Shown here: in pieces, positions 23,819-35,780 of the stretch
Numbering within the stretch: position 1 is the stretch's first letter
How the letters are laid out: every line of letters begins with the position of its first letter
Source of the DNA: Festucalex cinctus
Taxonomy: Eukaryota > Chordata > Actinopteri > Syngnathiformes > Syngnathidae
Assembly: GCF_051991245.1 (NCBI RefSeq)
Contig: NC_135421.1
Span: 26,784,939 to 26,848,938, forward strand
Direction: 5' to 3'
Length of the DNA: 64,000 bases
Notes under the pieces: generated by a model
Told to the model about the DNA's origin: nothing
Seen by the model: only the letters and a program-made list of their open reading frames with translations
Databases searched by the model: none
Made by a program: the position numbers and the translations under genes

Positions 23819-24871
23819 TATTTGAGTCATAATGGAACATAAATTTTAGAAAATCTGCGTGAGTGTCTGGTGTTAGCCGTGGCCGACAGCAGCTTCTGTG
23901 TGAGTGTGCTCACTGTGTTTATGTGTTGTACTGTTCAATAAATGCCCGTGAGAGGCATTACTGTAAGTAAGGGTGCTGTAAAATAAATAAATACATAAAT
24001 AAATAAATATAACAATCGCCATGAACTGAAGATTCAAATGCCAAAATTTCCTCCGAAACGGCAACCAGAATAAGGAATAGCAGGGAAGAAAATTATGAAA
24101 AATTAGAATCGCTTTGGAAATGAACAAGGAAGGAATAAAATTTTGCCTTTGGAGGTTCCGCTGTATTTAGTAAGACGACCCGGACAGATGCTGCTTGTGC
24201 CGAGCGACACCAAAACGAGTCAACGGCGCGTTCGTGAATATCAATTTCCGACGCGGACTTGAAAAGTATCGCGCGGAATTAAAGTGGATTTATTGTAGTC
24301 ACGCAGCCAGCGAGCGCACTGTTCAATTATTGATGTTGTTTGTGTCTATCGCTGAATGATATCATATGTAACGCCGCTAATGAGTTGTCGCTACTAAAAT
24401 AGTCATGAAGGAGAGGACCAAGAGGAGGCGCAGAGGGGGGTGCGGGGCTCGCTTGGAGGGGGGGATGTTGGAAAAAGGAGCTGCAGAAAAGAAAGGAATG
24501 TTCCGCGTGAGGCTTTGCTCCCGTCGTTTTCATTGGGACACTTTTGTGTGTTGATTTAAAGCTTGTCATGTGACGACGCATATCTATAGGACCACAGGCC
24601 ATCAGACCGCAGCCCCCCCCCCATGCATCCTCTTTTGACCACTGCCTTTGACCCCCCCTCTTCCTAAATCTCATAAATCTTGCCCCCTCCTTTAAAGCTG
24701 CATCAATGAGAGTCTCCTCTTTCCCATCCACGGCTCATCAACAGTCCAACTTACAACATCTGAAAGGGATTCCTAAGAAATCACTTCACTGTACACATCA
24801 AACTGTTAAATCTCAAACATTTTCTGTGATTATTCATAGTTAGATATTAAATGGTAACTTAAAGTATTTAT
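23819..24871. other. Unique sequence, candidate regulatory block
   Basis: About 24170-24420 is unique, CpG-rich, without repeats, and contains ATCAATTTCCGACGC and GCCGCTAATGAG. This is what a conserved non-coding element often looks like, but conservation cannot be tested from one sequence. Confidence 0.2.
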
Positions 24872-24956
24872 TTAACTCATTCATGCCAGCCCAGTTAAAA
24901 AAAAAAAAAAATCGATCTTTGACGTGTATAGTCGTCAATGGCACTGAATGAGTTAA
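24872..24956. mobile_element. TTAA mini-element, about 85 bp
   Basis: TTAACTCATTCATGCCAGCC...CAATGGCACTGAATGAGTTAA, with a central A-run and TTTGACGTGTATAG. TTAA at both ends. Confidence 0.72.
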
Positions 24957-25030
24957 ATAGTAATACCCTGTAAAGTGATTTGAAAAATGTTGTTCGTGCT
25001 CCACTACTCTTAACATGGCATTCAGATTTT

Positions 25031-25437
25031 TAGGGATGTTCGACACCACTTTTTTTCAGACCGATACCGATACTCAGACCCTCACCGATACCGATACCAA
25101 CTGCCGATACCAGTAGTACATTTTGACAAATAAAAAAAAAATCACTCAAAAATATTTTTAAACAAATATATTTCCTTTAATTTTGACCAAAAAAAAAAAA
25201 ACTGCACAGTCACACTCTTCAATACTTCAATACACTCAACGCTCAAAATAAAACACAAAAATGCTCTTTTAGTTTAAGATTCACAATTTTGGTATTTCCA
25301 AACCGGTGAAGTTTTGGTGGAAAAACTGCTGCACGCTAGCGCCACTTACAGGCAAGGAGGACTCACTTAACGTCTTCCCCCTCTGCCATCGCTCGCTTGT
25401 ACTCGTCTGCGTCACCAGTACTCGAGTACTTGAAAAA
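25031..25437. mobile_element. hAT-like MITE, group C, 3' truncated
   Basis: Starts TAGGGATGTTCGACACC at 25031 with repeated GATACCGATAC motifs, matching the full copy at 54552 in reverse. Stops at GTACTTGAAAA without the second terminus. Confidence 0.75.
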
Positions 25438-25894
25438 CACTTTTCAGCACCAACATGACCCGGTTCTTTTTCGACTAATGAAAACCCCTCGACAAAGTTT
25501 TGCGTAACATAGCTCATGCTTTTGTCTCGTTTGTAAAACACAACAAAAAATTCCATGACTATGAACTGTGGGGAAAGTTGTCCTCGTCTCCCATGCTGAA
25601 AACACCACAAGCGCAATTTACTGCTAAATTTTATTTCTTTACTGATGAGTCCTTTGCGGGAAAGAAACGAAACCCCCAATGGGTCTTACGGGTCTCGTTG
25701 AGGTCAAATGTGGTGTGCGTGGAATGTGTTTTGCATCGTTTTACGGCGTGGGTGCAACTCCATCTCTGCTAACCGCCAAAACATTTTAGCCTGATACAAC
25801 TTTGATGTCGTCGACCAACAATCCACAAAAACCATTTCCTCTTGATTTTTCATGTCGTGTCGGGTTTAATTACTTATTAGTGTTTACTCTAGAC

Positions 25895-26111
25895 CAGGGT
25901 TGTCCAAACTACGGCCCGGGGGCCATTTGCGGCCCGCCGTCCATTTTTCAGTGGCCCGCGACATGTGCTAAAAAATGGCATTTGGCTCAGTTCAAATTAA
26001 ACAAACAAAACAAAAATGTTTGGAGATGGTCAAAGTAAGAAGGGAGGGTATCGAAAAACAGGTGCGATTAAAGGTTAACTAAAACTAATGAAAAAACTAA
26101 AATAAAAAAAT

Positions 26112-26201
<90 letters not shown>

Positions 26202-26867
26202 ACCGGAATAAAATAAAAACGAAAATATTTTTAAAAAAATGAAAACTAACTGAAACTACATTGTATGTTTATAAAACTAACTAAAACGAACTATAATAAT
26301 TATAGCAAACATGTCCTTCGTTTTAGTCTTTGGTAATTAATTTAACGCATGAGCCTTTGGGGATGATTTTAAATGTGATTTTTTTTTTTTTTTTTGTAGA
26401 TTTATTTTGATATAAACCGGAATAATGACGTTTGAAATATGTCACACAGAAGTGACGTCATCTCGTAGCAGCCAATAGAAAAACACCAAAAGATGACGTT
26501 GCTCCCATGCTGTTTTTTAAATATTGCGCACAAGTAATACGCATTAAAAAAAAATAATACTAATGCTGAAACGAACAAACTAAACTAAAATTAAGCATTT
26601 TTTTTTAAACTAAACTAATAAAAACTAACAGAACCACCCTGAAAACTAATCAAACTAACTAAAATGAAAAATTCCAAAACTATAATAACCCTACTGTTAT
26701 GTTACAAATAAATTGGTTTACATTTTTCTAAATATGCAAAAGCACCAAAAAATTATTTGTACAATTTTTAGAACTAAACACAATTTCTCTTCATAACATT
26801 ATGTGGCCCTTGCGTCCTTCCGAGTTCCTCTATGTGGCCCTCAAATGAAAAAGTTTGGACACCCCTG
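25895..26867. mobile_element. hAT-like element, group A, long copy
   Basis: Inverse orientation: CAGGGTTGTCCAAACTACGG...AAGTTTGGACACCCCTG, 973 bp, enlarged by a TA microsatellite (26116-26197). Flanks CTCTAGAC and AAGTAGAC match only partly, so the duplication is decayed. Confidence 0.82.
26116..26197. repeat. TA microsatellite inside hAT group A element
   Basis: About 41 TA dinucleotides at a site that carries only AT-rich sequence in the sister copies, so it expanded after insertion. Confidence 0.97.
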
Positions 26868-28164
26868 AAGTAGACACGGCAGTTCAAAATATGGCGCTTA
26901 AGTTATTTAGCAGAGTCGACACAGTGGTTAAGTGCTTCACACAGCTGCTGCACCCAAAAAAAAAAACAAAAAAAAAAACAAAAAAAAAATCTAGGCTCGA
27001 ATCTGGGTCAAGTAGTTTTTCACTGTCTCAAACAATAACTATTTTATTATTGAAAATAATAGAATATGTATTTGTTTACTGGAGCTGAGCTGCATGAAAC
27101 GATTGCACGCACAATGACCGGCGTCCTGACTAACTTGTGTTTTCAATGTACAATAATTGACATGCAAAGCAAAGCATCCGCTCCTAACCTTACCCTAACA
27201 TTAAAATGCATCCAAATGCTTGGCTTCACACATTTAATGTTGAAAGGCTGATGCTGTCATCCCATCATGGCTGTCTTGGGCTTCCAAATGTTGGCCAAGA
27301 AAAAAGAAATTTGTTTTGGTAGTCGATGGCCGTAAAGAGGACATAGTTTCACTTAAGGGTGTGTTCGCACCTAAAGGCCAGTTTACTTAATGGAGGAGGA
27401 AGGAGCGCTTTGGGGCTTCTAAACCGTCCAGAAACTGTAAGCCCAAAAAGTTTTGTGGCTGGAAAATAACGTTACGGTTTATTGGTCGGACAGTTGTCAA
27501 ATAAGATGACAACTATTTCCTCACGGTGTCTGCGTGGATTACATCATCGGCGGAACACTGTCAGGTTATGTTTATTCAATTATGCAGACAGGCCGAGAGT
27601 TTTAATACAAGTAGTTTTGATCTCTCCTCTATGGGATGTCTGTTAAAAACCCCACAAATCCTCCTTCAATCTTGCGCGAATCATCCAAGCATGTAGTGCA
27701 TGTTGATCCGACACACTGTGACCACAGATCTACTGTAAGTCCTTGTATGGCGGCACTTCAACCGCACACGCCGGGTCCCCCGTTCCTTTTTTGCCTTAAT
27801 GCGTTCGCCAGATCCCAAAAAAAAGTTGACTGTGAACTGAATCGGCCGATTTCCAGGTTGTGTTCAAATACAGAATGTGTCCCGTTTTATAACGCTTGAA
27901 ATGTCATCATGTTAAAAAAATCACAGGACACTGCGCAGTTTACTGTACTCCAAGGTCGCTCTTGTTACCTTTTTCAAGGGCTAATGTGAAAAGGCTGCTT
28001 TCCACGTTGTAAAAACCAAGGATACAAAATCTGTATCTTTTGAAGATGTTACCCGACAGAAGAGCCAATGAAAAGTTACAAAAAAAAGGTATAAAACAGG
28101 TGTAAGACACCGCCCCTGCGGTTCTATCATTCATAATTCGACTGATATTTTTTGTGGAGGAAAA
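26868..28164. other. Unassigned sequence
   Basis: A degraded tRNA-SINE-like segment at about 26915-27010, then unique AT-rich sequence. Short open frames only. Confidence 0.3.
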
Positions 28165-28300
28165 ATATTTTTCTGTCCATATGATTGGCTGGAGATGAGT
28201 CCAGGGTGTTTCTCATCCCTGACCCAAATTCATTTGGAATCGGCTCCAGCTCACCCACAAAGCGAATGATGACAAACACTATCAAGAATGGATACGCGGG
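28165..28300 (+). mobile_element. Degraded L2/SINE-like tail
   Basis: Has GATTGGCTGGAGATGAGTCC, AATCGGCTCCAGCTCACCC and AAGAATGGATACG. Old fragment abutting the 88-bp array. Confidence 0.5.
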
Positions 28301-28310
28301 TGGTTAAAAC

Positions 28311-28985
28311 TGAGGGCTGGGTATTGCCGCCAACCTCACGATACGATACGTATCACGATACAGGGGTCACGATACGATACGTATCACGATACAGGGGTCA
28401 CGATTAGGGCTGGGTATTGCCGTCAACCTCACGATACGTATCACGATACAGGGGTAGCGATACGATACGTATCACGATACAGGTGTCACGATTAGGGCTG
28501 GGTGTTGCCGCCAACCTCACCATACGTATCACGATACAGGGGTCACGATACGATACGTATCACGATACAGGGGTCACGATTAGGGCTGGGTATTGCCGTC
28601 AACCTCACGATACGTATCACGATACAGGGGTAGCGATACGATACGTATCACGATACAGGTGTCACGATTAGGGCTGGGTGTTGCCGCCAACCTCATGATA
28701 CGTATCACGATACAGGGGTCACGATACGATACGTATCACGATACAGGGGTCACGATTAGGGCTGGGTATTGCCGCCAACCTCACGATATGATACGTATCA
28801 CGATACAGGGGTAGCGATACGATACGTATCACGATACAGGTGTCACGATTAGGGCTGGGTATTGCCGCCAACCTCACGATATGATCCGACTCACGATGCA
28901 GGGGTCACGATACGATACGTATCGCGATACATATGTATCCCAATACTTGATCTTCAAGGCGATACGTATCCCGATATTTCACATT
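28311..28985. repeat. 88-bp tandem array with 176-bp higher-order period, hAT-derived
   Basis: Seven unit starts (AGGGCTGGG) at 28313, 28406, 28494, 28582, 28670, 28758 and 28851, so spacings are 93, 88, 88, 88, 88 and 93. Two unit types alternate (TATTGCCGTC with GGGGTAGCG, and TGTTGCCGCC with GGGGTCACG). The dimers at 28406-28581 and 28582-28757 differ by only about two bases. The unit start resembles a hAT MITE terminus and the body is CGATACGTATCACGATAC. Translated frames here are repeat artefacts. Confidence 0.9.
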
Positions 28986-30942
28986 CATTTACTTGCATTT
29001 TATAATAACAGTCATATGTATACCTAAAGGATATGTTTTTTTATGCTGGATGACAAAAAGGTTTTTGTTAGTAGCTCTTCTGGTTTATCACCGTGGCATG
29101 TCTGGTCTAAATGTGTACGTTCTGCAGAGCAAGGAGCAGTTTTTACAGACACACTGGGAAAATTTATTAATAGGCATGAGTATATCAAAGTATTAAAATT
29201 ACAGCTGTAAAATGTGCTTATTTGAAATATTTGGGAAATAAAAACATTTTTTTTTTCATATAACACATTCTATTTCGTTTTTAAACAAAATATACGAAAA
29301 TTGGTACATTACGACATGTGCCACGTTAAGTTTATAAGTAAATAAATGTTGATATTCTTCCTCTGCATTAAATTTTCTTAGCAAGACACAGTGTCCAATC
29401 ACTGGTGAGCTATTTTTAGCATTAATTGAAGGCAATTAACTTCAAAGACGCTGATGGTTTTTATTTTTTTAGGTACAATGTAAGCTGCAAAGGCAAACGT
29501 TAACTACCTATTTAATGTTAATGAGCAATATTGATTCTGACGCCTACGTATCGATACGTGTAGTGTAATGAGGCCCGCAACGGACCAGCGTTGAGAAACA
29601 CCGGCCGAGACAGAAGGTGCGTTTCCATGACCCTTTTTTTTTTCTCGCAAAAATAAAAGCGATATTGTACTATTTCGATAAAGTACAATTTTCGATTTGT
29701 CGGTGTTTCCATTGAAGAGCGTTTCGCTTCCGAGGCGCAATTCTCGGAACGTCCCGTCTCGCGAGACCTCGCCGTCCTGTAGGAGGTGCTCGTGATGTTT
29801 ACGGACGCCAAGACTCGACTACGTTACAGCTTCACGAGGACGCAAACGCCCCCTTGTATTCGCACAGGTCTATGAAAACGCCAAATGAAAGAAAACACCA
29901 CTTATGTGCACAGTTAGACTGAACTTTACACTAGACTTGCGGTCGGCATGAAAATAGGGCCCATTGTGTTCAACCCTAGATGTTGTATTGTACTTTTTTT
30001 TTATTTATTTTTTTTATTGGGCAGTGCACAAGTCCCCGTTAAAAAAAAAAAAAGAGGTGAAGTAAATGTCTTTAAACCTTCTCAATGGATCTCTGACAAA
30101 ACTTGAGGCCATGACCCTTGACACCTGCAGAGGGCTGGAGCCTCGGATCAGTTATTCGGCCCCCGAGGCTCGGCGGGAACAACTCGGCCTGTCATTAAAG
30201 CCGTAAATCTTGACAAGCGAGGACTTATTTAGCTAGTGCAAGATTATCGACTTGAGCCTAATTGAACTTTAAATACAATGTACGGGAGCAAGGTTAGTAA
30301 CGTACCGAGATTTAACTACAGTACGCTCCCACTCAATTGTTCTGTTATGCATTTCTGACCATTATATTCACAACACAGTATGTAATAAACATCCAGTTGT
30401 CCAAAGCGTTTGGTGCCGTTTGGCACATTTAGAGCACAAGCTGTGTCTGGTTTCTGAGCACACATCTTGAAAGTGCTTGTAGCCCGGAGGTCATGACTAA
30501 TTCTGGTTCTCGCTTTTTTTCTAAGGATAGCCATTGGCATCCGGATGCTTGTGCTCCTTCTATTCTTGTTTTTTTTTACTTTTTCAAATGACCTTGACAT
30601 CAAGTGAGAGACAGCAGGAGACTCTCGTCACGTGCTCCGTTATCAAACATCATTTTCACATGGAACAACAAGACACGGGTGGTAATTGATGACACAATCG
30701 TCATGTTTTATGGCACCGATGTATTATAATTTCAGCCAGGGATGACATAGCGCCGTCGCCATCTCCCTCTCCAACTTCTTTATTACTCGCAGCTTTAATG
30801 AGAACAGATGTAAAATGTACTATAACAAAAAGGAGCCCCAAAAAGGTCATTAAATAATAGAAGACGAATGTTATCAACTCTATTTAACAGGTTGCAATGA
30901 GGCTTGAAAAGATGATTTTTAGATACTATAAAGCAGTTATTT
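28986..30942. other. Unassigned sequence
   Basis: 29570-29870 is CpG-rich (CTCGCGAGACCTCGCCG) and probably an old transposon fragment. 30060-30300 and 30350-30760 are unique, possible regulatory sequence. No supported exon. Confidence 0.3.
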
Positions 30943-31860
30943 TTAACTCTTTTACTGCCACACATTATCAAAAAAACAAACAAAACAAACCCACAGTGTC
31001 AGCCGATTTCGCCGATTACAAGCATTCATCAGATTTAATCAGATTCCGTCACATTTCATTGTAATTCCATACACCGTCAGCCCATTGAAAAGAGACACAA
31101 TGCTGCCATCTAGGAGTGTGACGATATATCGATATCGTGATAAATCGTGATACTTTGTCTCCCGATGGATTATCGATACGCCTGCGCAAGTATCGCGATA
31201 TTTGTAGTTAATATATAGCCACTATAATGGCTCCATTGTTCATGACTTATTGAGCAATTACTTGGCGGGCCACTAGGGGGAGCACCTCATAAGAGTGGCG
31301 GGGAAATGGACGGAAGTCTTTAGGCAAAGAAGACTCATGAGCTTAGTTTTATTTATATATGTTCATATTTATATATTATATATTGTATTTTATTATTATT
31401 ATTATTAGTATTATTAGTATTATACTATGATTTGTTTTTTATTTTATTATTATCTATTTATTGATTATTTCTTTTTATTATTTTTATTATTTATTTGATT
31501 ATTATTATTATTATTTTCATTATTATTTTTATTATTATTTTTTTATGATTAGTTTTATCGTAGATTATCATGGATTTTAGACCTGAGCAATATATCAATA
31601 ATCGTGGTATCGTCATATCGTGAGATAATCATTATCGTGAGCCTTATATCGCATATCGTATCGTATCGTGAGGTACCCACAGGTTCCCACCCCTACTGCC
31701 ATCTGCTCGCCATAGATAGTGAGTGTTTTTGATTCCACAACCCATTAACCAGGCAGCGCTGTATTTAGACGTGCTACACAAATAAACTTGCCTTGCCTTA
31801 CAATTCGCTGTAGGTACGTTAAAAAAAAAAAAAAAAAAAAAAATTTTTAAAATAGCAAAG
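30943..31860. mobile_element. TTAA-flanked element, second family, split by a hAT insertion
   Basis: Begins TTAACTCTTTTACTGCCAC at 30943 and continues past the insertion at 31111-31695 with TGATTCCACAACCCATTAACC. It aligns with the reverse complement of 59821-60095. The 3' boundary is uncertain. Confidence 0.65.
31111..31695. mobile_element. hAT-like MITE, group E, nested insertion
   Basis: TAGGAGTGTGACGATATATC...TTCCCACCCCTA, 585 bp, with 8-bp duplication CTGCCATC at 31103-31110 and 31696-31703. The homologous element at 59821 keeps the uninterrupted site. The body includes a TTA-rich stretch (31380-31560). Confidence 0.9.
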
Positions 31861-32774
31861 CTAAGACTAATCAGACGTGCAATTTCCGGACGAAATTGCG
31901 CGTGAATGCTGAAATCTAAATGCTGATACTTGAATGCATGTGGAATGCTTTATTCTAATAACAATAACGTCAAATGACATTTTGCAGGCTTATGTCGCAG
32001 GTTACCTACATTTGGCCTGACAATTTCAGTCGGGAATCAGTACAGCATATGTCATAGTGCAACATGAGAACTGTCAAGTCATCGTGCAAAACCACGCCCG
32101 CAAAGAGACGTTTGAAAATAAAAACAGATTCATCTGTGAGTAATCATCTGGTAAAGGCGCATTACAGCTCATGTTTAAAGATGTTCCCAGATGTTCCCCT
32201 CATCGAGCGATGATCGAGCCTCCCCTACTTTTATAACAGCAATCAAACGAGCCCGGCGAAGCTCTGACCTTCCGCTTTACATCTGCGTTCGAGCACGCGT
32301 TGGCTCTCAATGACAGTTTTGGAATAATATTTGACCAGCCGTGACTTAGGAAGCGCTCATCGTGAATGTAAAATGTTTCCACTAGCAAAGTGAGGAGGGG
32401 GCGTTACGGTTACGGTGCCCAAACGGGAAGACAACAGCTGAGAGACATCAAGGTTATTTTTTTGTTCTCCCCTGTTGTGTCTCACAAGGAGGTTTCGATG
32501 ATATGGTCACTCGCAATCTGCGCTCTCACACATTCACGTTAAAAGTTTTAAGAGATGCGGATCATCCACTACACTGCACTTAACATTCTACTTGCGGAGC
32601 ACAAAACTGCATCAGCTGAACCTTAGGCACACGTTTTATTCACAAAATTCTGCATCAAGGAATGTGGCAGTCGGGGAATGCGGCGCATTCACAAACCTTC
32701 AAGTGTCAGGTCAGGTGTTTCCATCCTAGCTTCAATTTTCACTGGTTGAGCCTGAAACTTATTTCTAAAAGGAG
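31861..32774. other. Unassigned unique sequence
   Basis: No repeat recognised. Minus-strand frame 32200-32388 has no supporting splice sites. Confidence 0.3.
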
Positions 32775-34150
32775 GGATTGTTCGATACCGATTTTTTTTT
32801 TCAGACCGATACCGATACTCAGACCCTCAATACTCACCGATACCAACTTCCGGTACCAGTAGTACATTTTGACAAATAAAAAAAATCACTAAAAGATATT
32901 TTTAAACAAATATATTTCCTATAATTTTGACAAAAAAAAAAACAAAAAAAAAACAGCACAGTCACTCTTCAATTGTCTTAGCGCTCAAAATAAAACACAA
33001 AAATGCTCTTTTAGTTTAAGATTCTCAATTTTGAAGTATTTCCAAACCGGTGAAGTTTTGGTGAAAAACTGCTGCAAGCTAGCGCCACTTACAGGCAAGG
33101 AGGACTCACTTAACTGCCATCGCTCGCTTGTACTCGTCTGCGTCACGAGTACTCGAGTACTTGGAAAAAAGGCTGGTATCGGCCCGATACCGATACCTGG
33201 TATCAGTACTCGCCCATCCCTAAGAACACCTATTTAAAAAAAAAAACAACATTTAATTATTTTCAGTTGTCAGGTTAAAGGTCCTTTTAATGGTAGGAAA
33301 ATGTTTTGAAACATTTTTTTCTTAGTTTTTTAATATGATTTAAAAAAAAAAACTGCACAGTCACTCTTCAATTGTCTTAACGCTCAAAATAAAACACAAA
33401 AATGCTCTTTTAGTTTAAGATTGACAATTTTGAAGTATTTCCAAACCGGTGAAGTTTTGGTGAAAAACCGCTGCAAGCTAGCGCCACTTATAGGCAAGGA
33501 GGACTCACTTCACGTCTTCCTCCTCTGCCATCGCTCGCTTGTACTCGTCTGCGTCACGAGTACTCGAGTACTTGAAAAAAAAAAAGGCTGGTATCGGCCC
33601 GGTACTCGCCCATCCCTAAGAACACTTATTTAAAAAAAACAAACAAAAAAAACATTTAATTATTTTCAGTTGTCAGGTTAAAGGTCACATTAATGGTAGG
33701 AAAATGTTTTGAAACATTTTTTTTCTTAGTTTTTTAATATGATTTAAAAAAAAAAACTGCACAGTCACTCTTCAATTGTCTTAACGCTCAAAATAAAACA
33801 CAAAAATGCTCTTTTAGTTTAAGATTGACAATTTTGAAGTATTTCCAAACCGGTGAAGTTTTGGTGAAAAACTGCTGCAAGCTAGCGCCACTTACAGGCA
33901 AGGAGGACTCACTTAACGTCTTCCCCCTCTGCCATCGCTCGCTTGTACTCGTCTGCGTCACGAGTACTCGAGTACTTGAAAAAAAAAAAAGGCTCGTATC
34001 GGCCCGGTACTCGCCCATCCCTAAGAACACCTATTTAAAAAAAAAAAAAAAAAAAACATTTAATTATTTTCAGTTGTCAGGTTAAAGGTCACATTAATGG
34101 TAGGAAAATGTTTTGAAAAAAATTTTTCTTAGTTTTTTAATATGATAAAA
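32775..34150. repeat. hAT group C element followed by a tandem triplication
   Basis: A group C MITE (about 32775-33220; left end GGGATTGTTCGATACC, right end CGCCCATCCCTA) is followed by repeats of its 3' two-thirds plus about 130 nt of flank. Units begin at about 32954, 33352 and 33757 (CAGCACAGTCACTC or CTGCACAGTCACTC), with periods of about 398 and 405 nt. Each runs through CCATCCCTAAGAACAC and TTTCAGTTGTCAGGTTAAAG. Confidence 0.82.
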
Positions 34151-34479
34151 AAAAAAAAAAATGTGTATATTTTGACAGACAGTTAGACAGATACTATAAT
34201 ATTTTTTTAATATTCATTTTTGACAAAGAATGATTGTGTAAGCGCTGTGCATAATGCCGAAGGAAAAATTGAGAGAGAGAGAGAGAGCAAAACAAGGCAT
34301 TCCTTGTGATCACGTTCCCTCCCAGGCCTTTTCAGAGGGTCTCCCGTTGACGTGATACAGTAAAGAAGTGCACTCAAAGCCCCTCCTTTACCAGCGAGAG
34401 CCTCTCTGCAAGCTTACTTTAGCCCAACTCTCTTTACTTGCACTCAAACATCCCCACAACACACACACCCACTGTCATT

Positions 34480-34844
34480 CACAGTCGCCCACTCGCGCAC
34501 GCGCACGCGCACGCGCACACAGTCGTTTCCATCTTATTCCCGCACTCGCGCGCACACAGAAGCCAGTTGTGGAAGTTAACTTAAAAGCGTTTGCGGATGT
34601 TTCTCATTTAGACTTTTATTGTGTTTTGCCTTCTTCTTTTCTTGTTGCGACAACTTTGGTCGGACTTTGAATTCACGGAATATAAATGGATGAGCAGCGC
34701 ACGTAATCACGTTCCCAAAAAAAAAATAAATAAATAAAAAATCGGCAACCACGCAGGTTGTGGGACTACAAAATACGCATTTCATCGGGAAAATGAATGA
34801 TTCTGTGCTGGATAAGTCACTCCATCCAACCAAAGGACTGTAAG
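34480..34844 (+). promoter_or_regulatory. mxra5: Candidate mxra5 promoter and 5' untranslated exon
   Basis: A strong splice donor, CTGTAAG|GTAAGA, has its GT at 34845-34846. A TATAAAT box lies at 34681-34687, which would place the start near 34710 and give a non-coding first exon of roughly 130 nt. It would splice to the acceptor before 36370, 14 nt upstream of the exon-1 ATG. Upstream are an alternating CG/CA tract (34492-34525) and a GA run (34269-34288). Alternative starts anywhere in 34400-34710 are possible. This is inference from signals only. Confidence 0.4.
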
Positions 34845-35154
34845 GTAAGATTTTCATTACTTTTGGCACATATTGCAAGACTTTATCGGCAAGCAGTGCA
34901 AAACTTGCATATACAGCCAGTTGTAAGGAATGAATGGAAAGTTGACGATGATAGAAACGTATTTGGGCCACATTCAATTTTTAAACTGGTCATGCATTTA
35001 GGTGGGCAGGGAGCAGTTTATCATAATAAAATTATATCATCATTTAGGTTTGCTCATATTGTCAATGACGTAATAATTCACTAATTGACTATTGAATCAA
35101 ATAATGAAAAAATATGACCTGTATTTGTAAGTATTTTATTTTATTGATATTTCA

Positions 35155-35598
35155 TAAGGATGTGAATTGCCTAGTACCTGACGATTCGTATCACGATTCA
35201 TAGGATACGATTCGATTCAATGCCGATTAATCCCGATACGAATTTAGAAGTCCATTGTTGTGATTTTTTTTTTAAATTTAAATTTAGAAAATACTAATCA
35301 GTAAACTTGTACAGTGTAAGATTTGTATTTATTTATCGGAAACTTCAGTCTTCTACAGGTTGTAATCTGTTTCATGTTTGAACAGCATTAAAATGAAATA
35401 TGAAGGCTTAATGTTCCATTAATAGAACATTTTTCCATGCTAAAGGTGTGAACCCTAAGACGTTTTGGTAAATATTTTTCCATCAAAAATGGATATTTAA
35501 AAAATTGATTCGGCCGCCTATTGAATCGATTCGAGAATTGCGTGATGTAATATCGCGATATATCGCCGAATCGATTTTTTTTTTTTTTAACACCCCTA
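35155..35598. mobile_element. hAT-like MITE, group F, in the mxra5 5' intron
   Basis: 444 bp, TAAGGATGTGAATTGCC...TTTAACACCCCTA with 8-bp duplication ATATTTCA (35147-35154 and 35599-35606). It lies between the candidate untranslated exon and coding exon 1. Internal CGATTCGATTC and CGCGATATATCGC motifs. Confidence 0.88.
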
Positions 35599-35689
35599 AT
35601 ATTTCATATTGCATCATTTACAGTACAGGCACGGCGCTTGAGCAATTATTTTCATCAAAGTTGTGAAGTTTGGAATCTGGCGTCTGTGT

Positions 35690-35780
35690 GGAGTTTGCAT
35701 GGTCTCCCCGTGCTTGCTTGTTTTCTTTGACTATTTTCCTCCCACATTCCATAAACATGCATGTTAGGATGAAATAAATC
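35690..35780 (+). mobile_element. SINE/L2-like fragment in the mxra5 5' intron
   Basis: GTGTGGAGTTTGCATGGTCTC, TTTTCCTCCCACATTCCATA and AACATGCATGTTAGGAT belong to the segment that follows the tRNA-like head in fish SINE/L2 composites. Confidence 0.5.

Noticed and set aside
24327..24731. 134-codon minus-strand open frame
   Set aside because: Low-complexity Gly/Pro/Ser tracts from G/C runs, no family features. The region is better viewed as possible non-coding regulatory sequence.
28417..28814. Two open frames of 73-84 codons with repeated SRYVSRYRG-like sequence
   Set aside because: They are the translation of the 88-bp tandem array. Period and composition are explained by DNA repeats.
28311..28985. 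CRISPR-like regular spacing
   Set aside because: Units are contiguous 88-nt tandem copies with no variable spacers, in a vertebrate genome.
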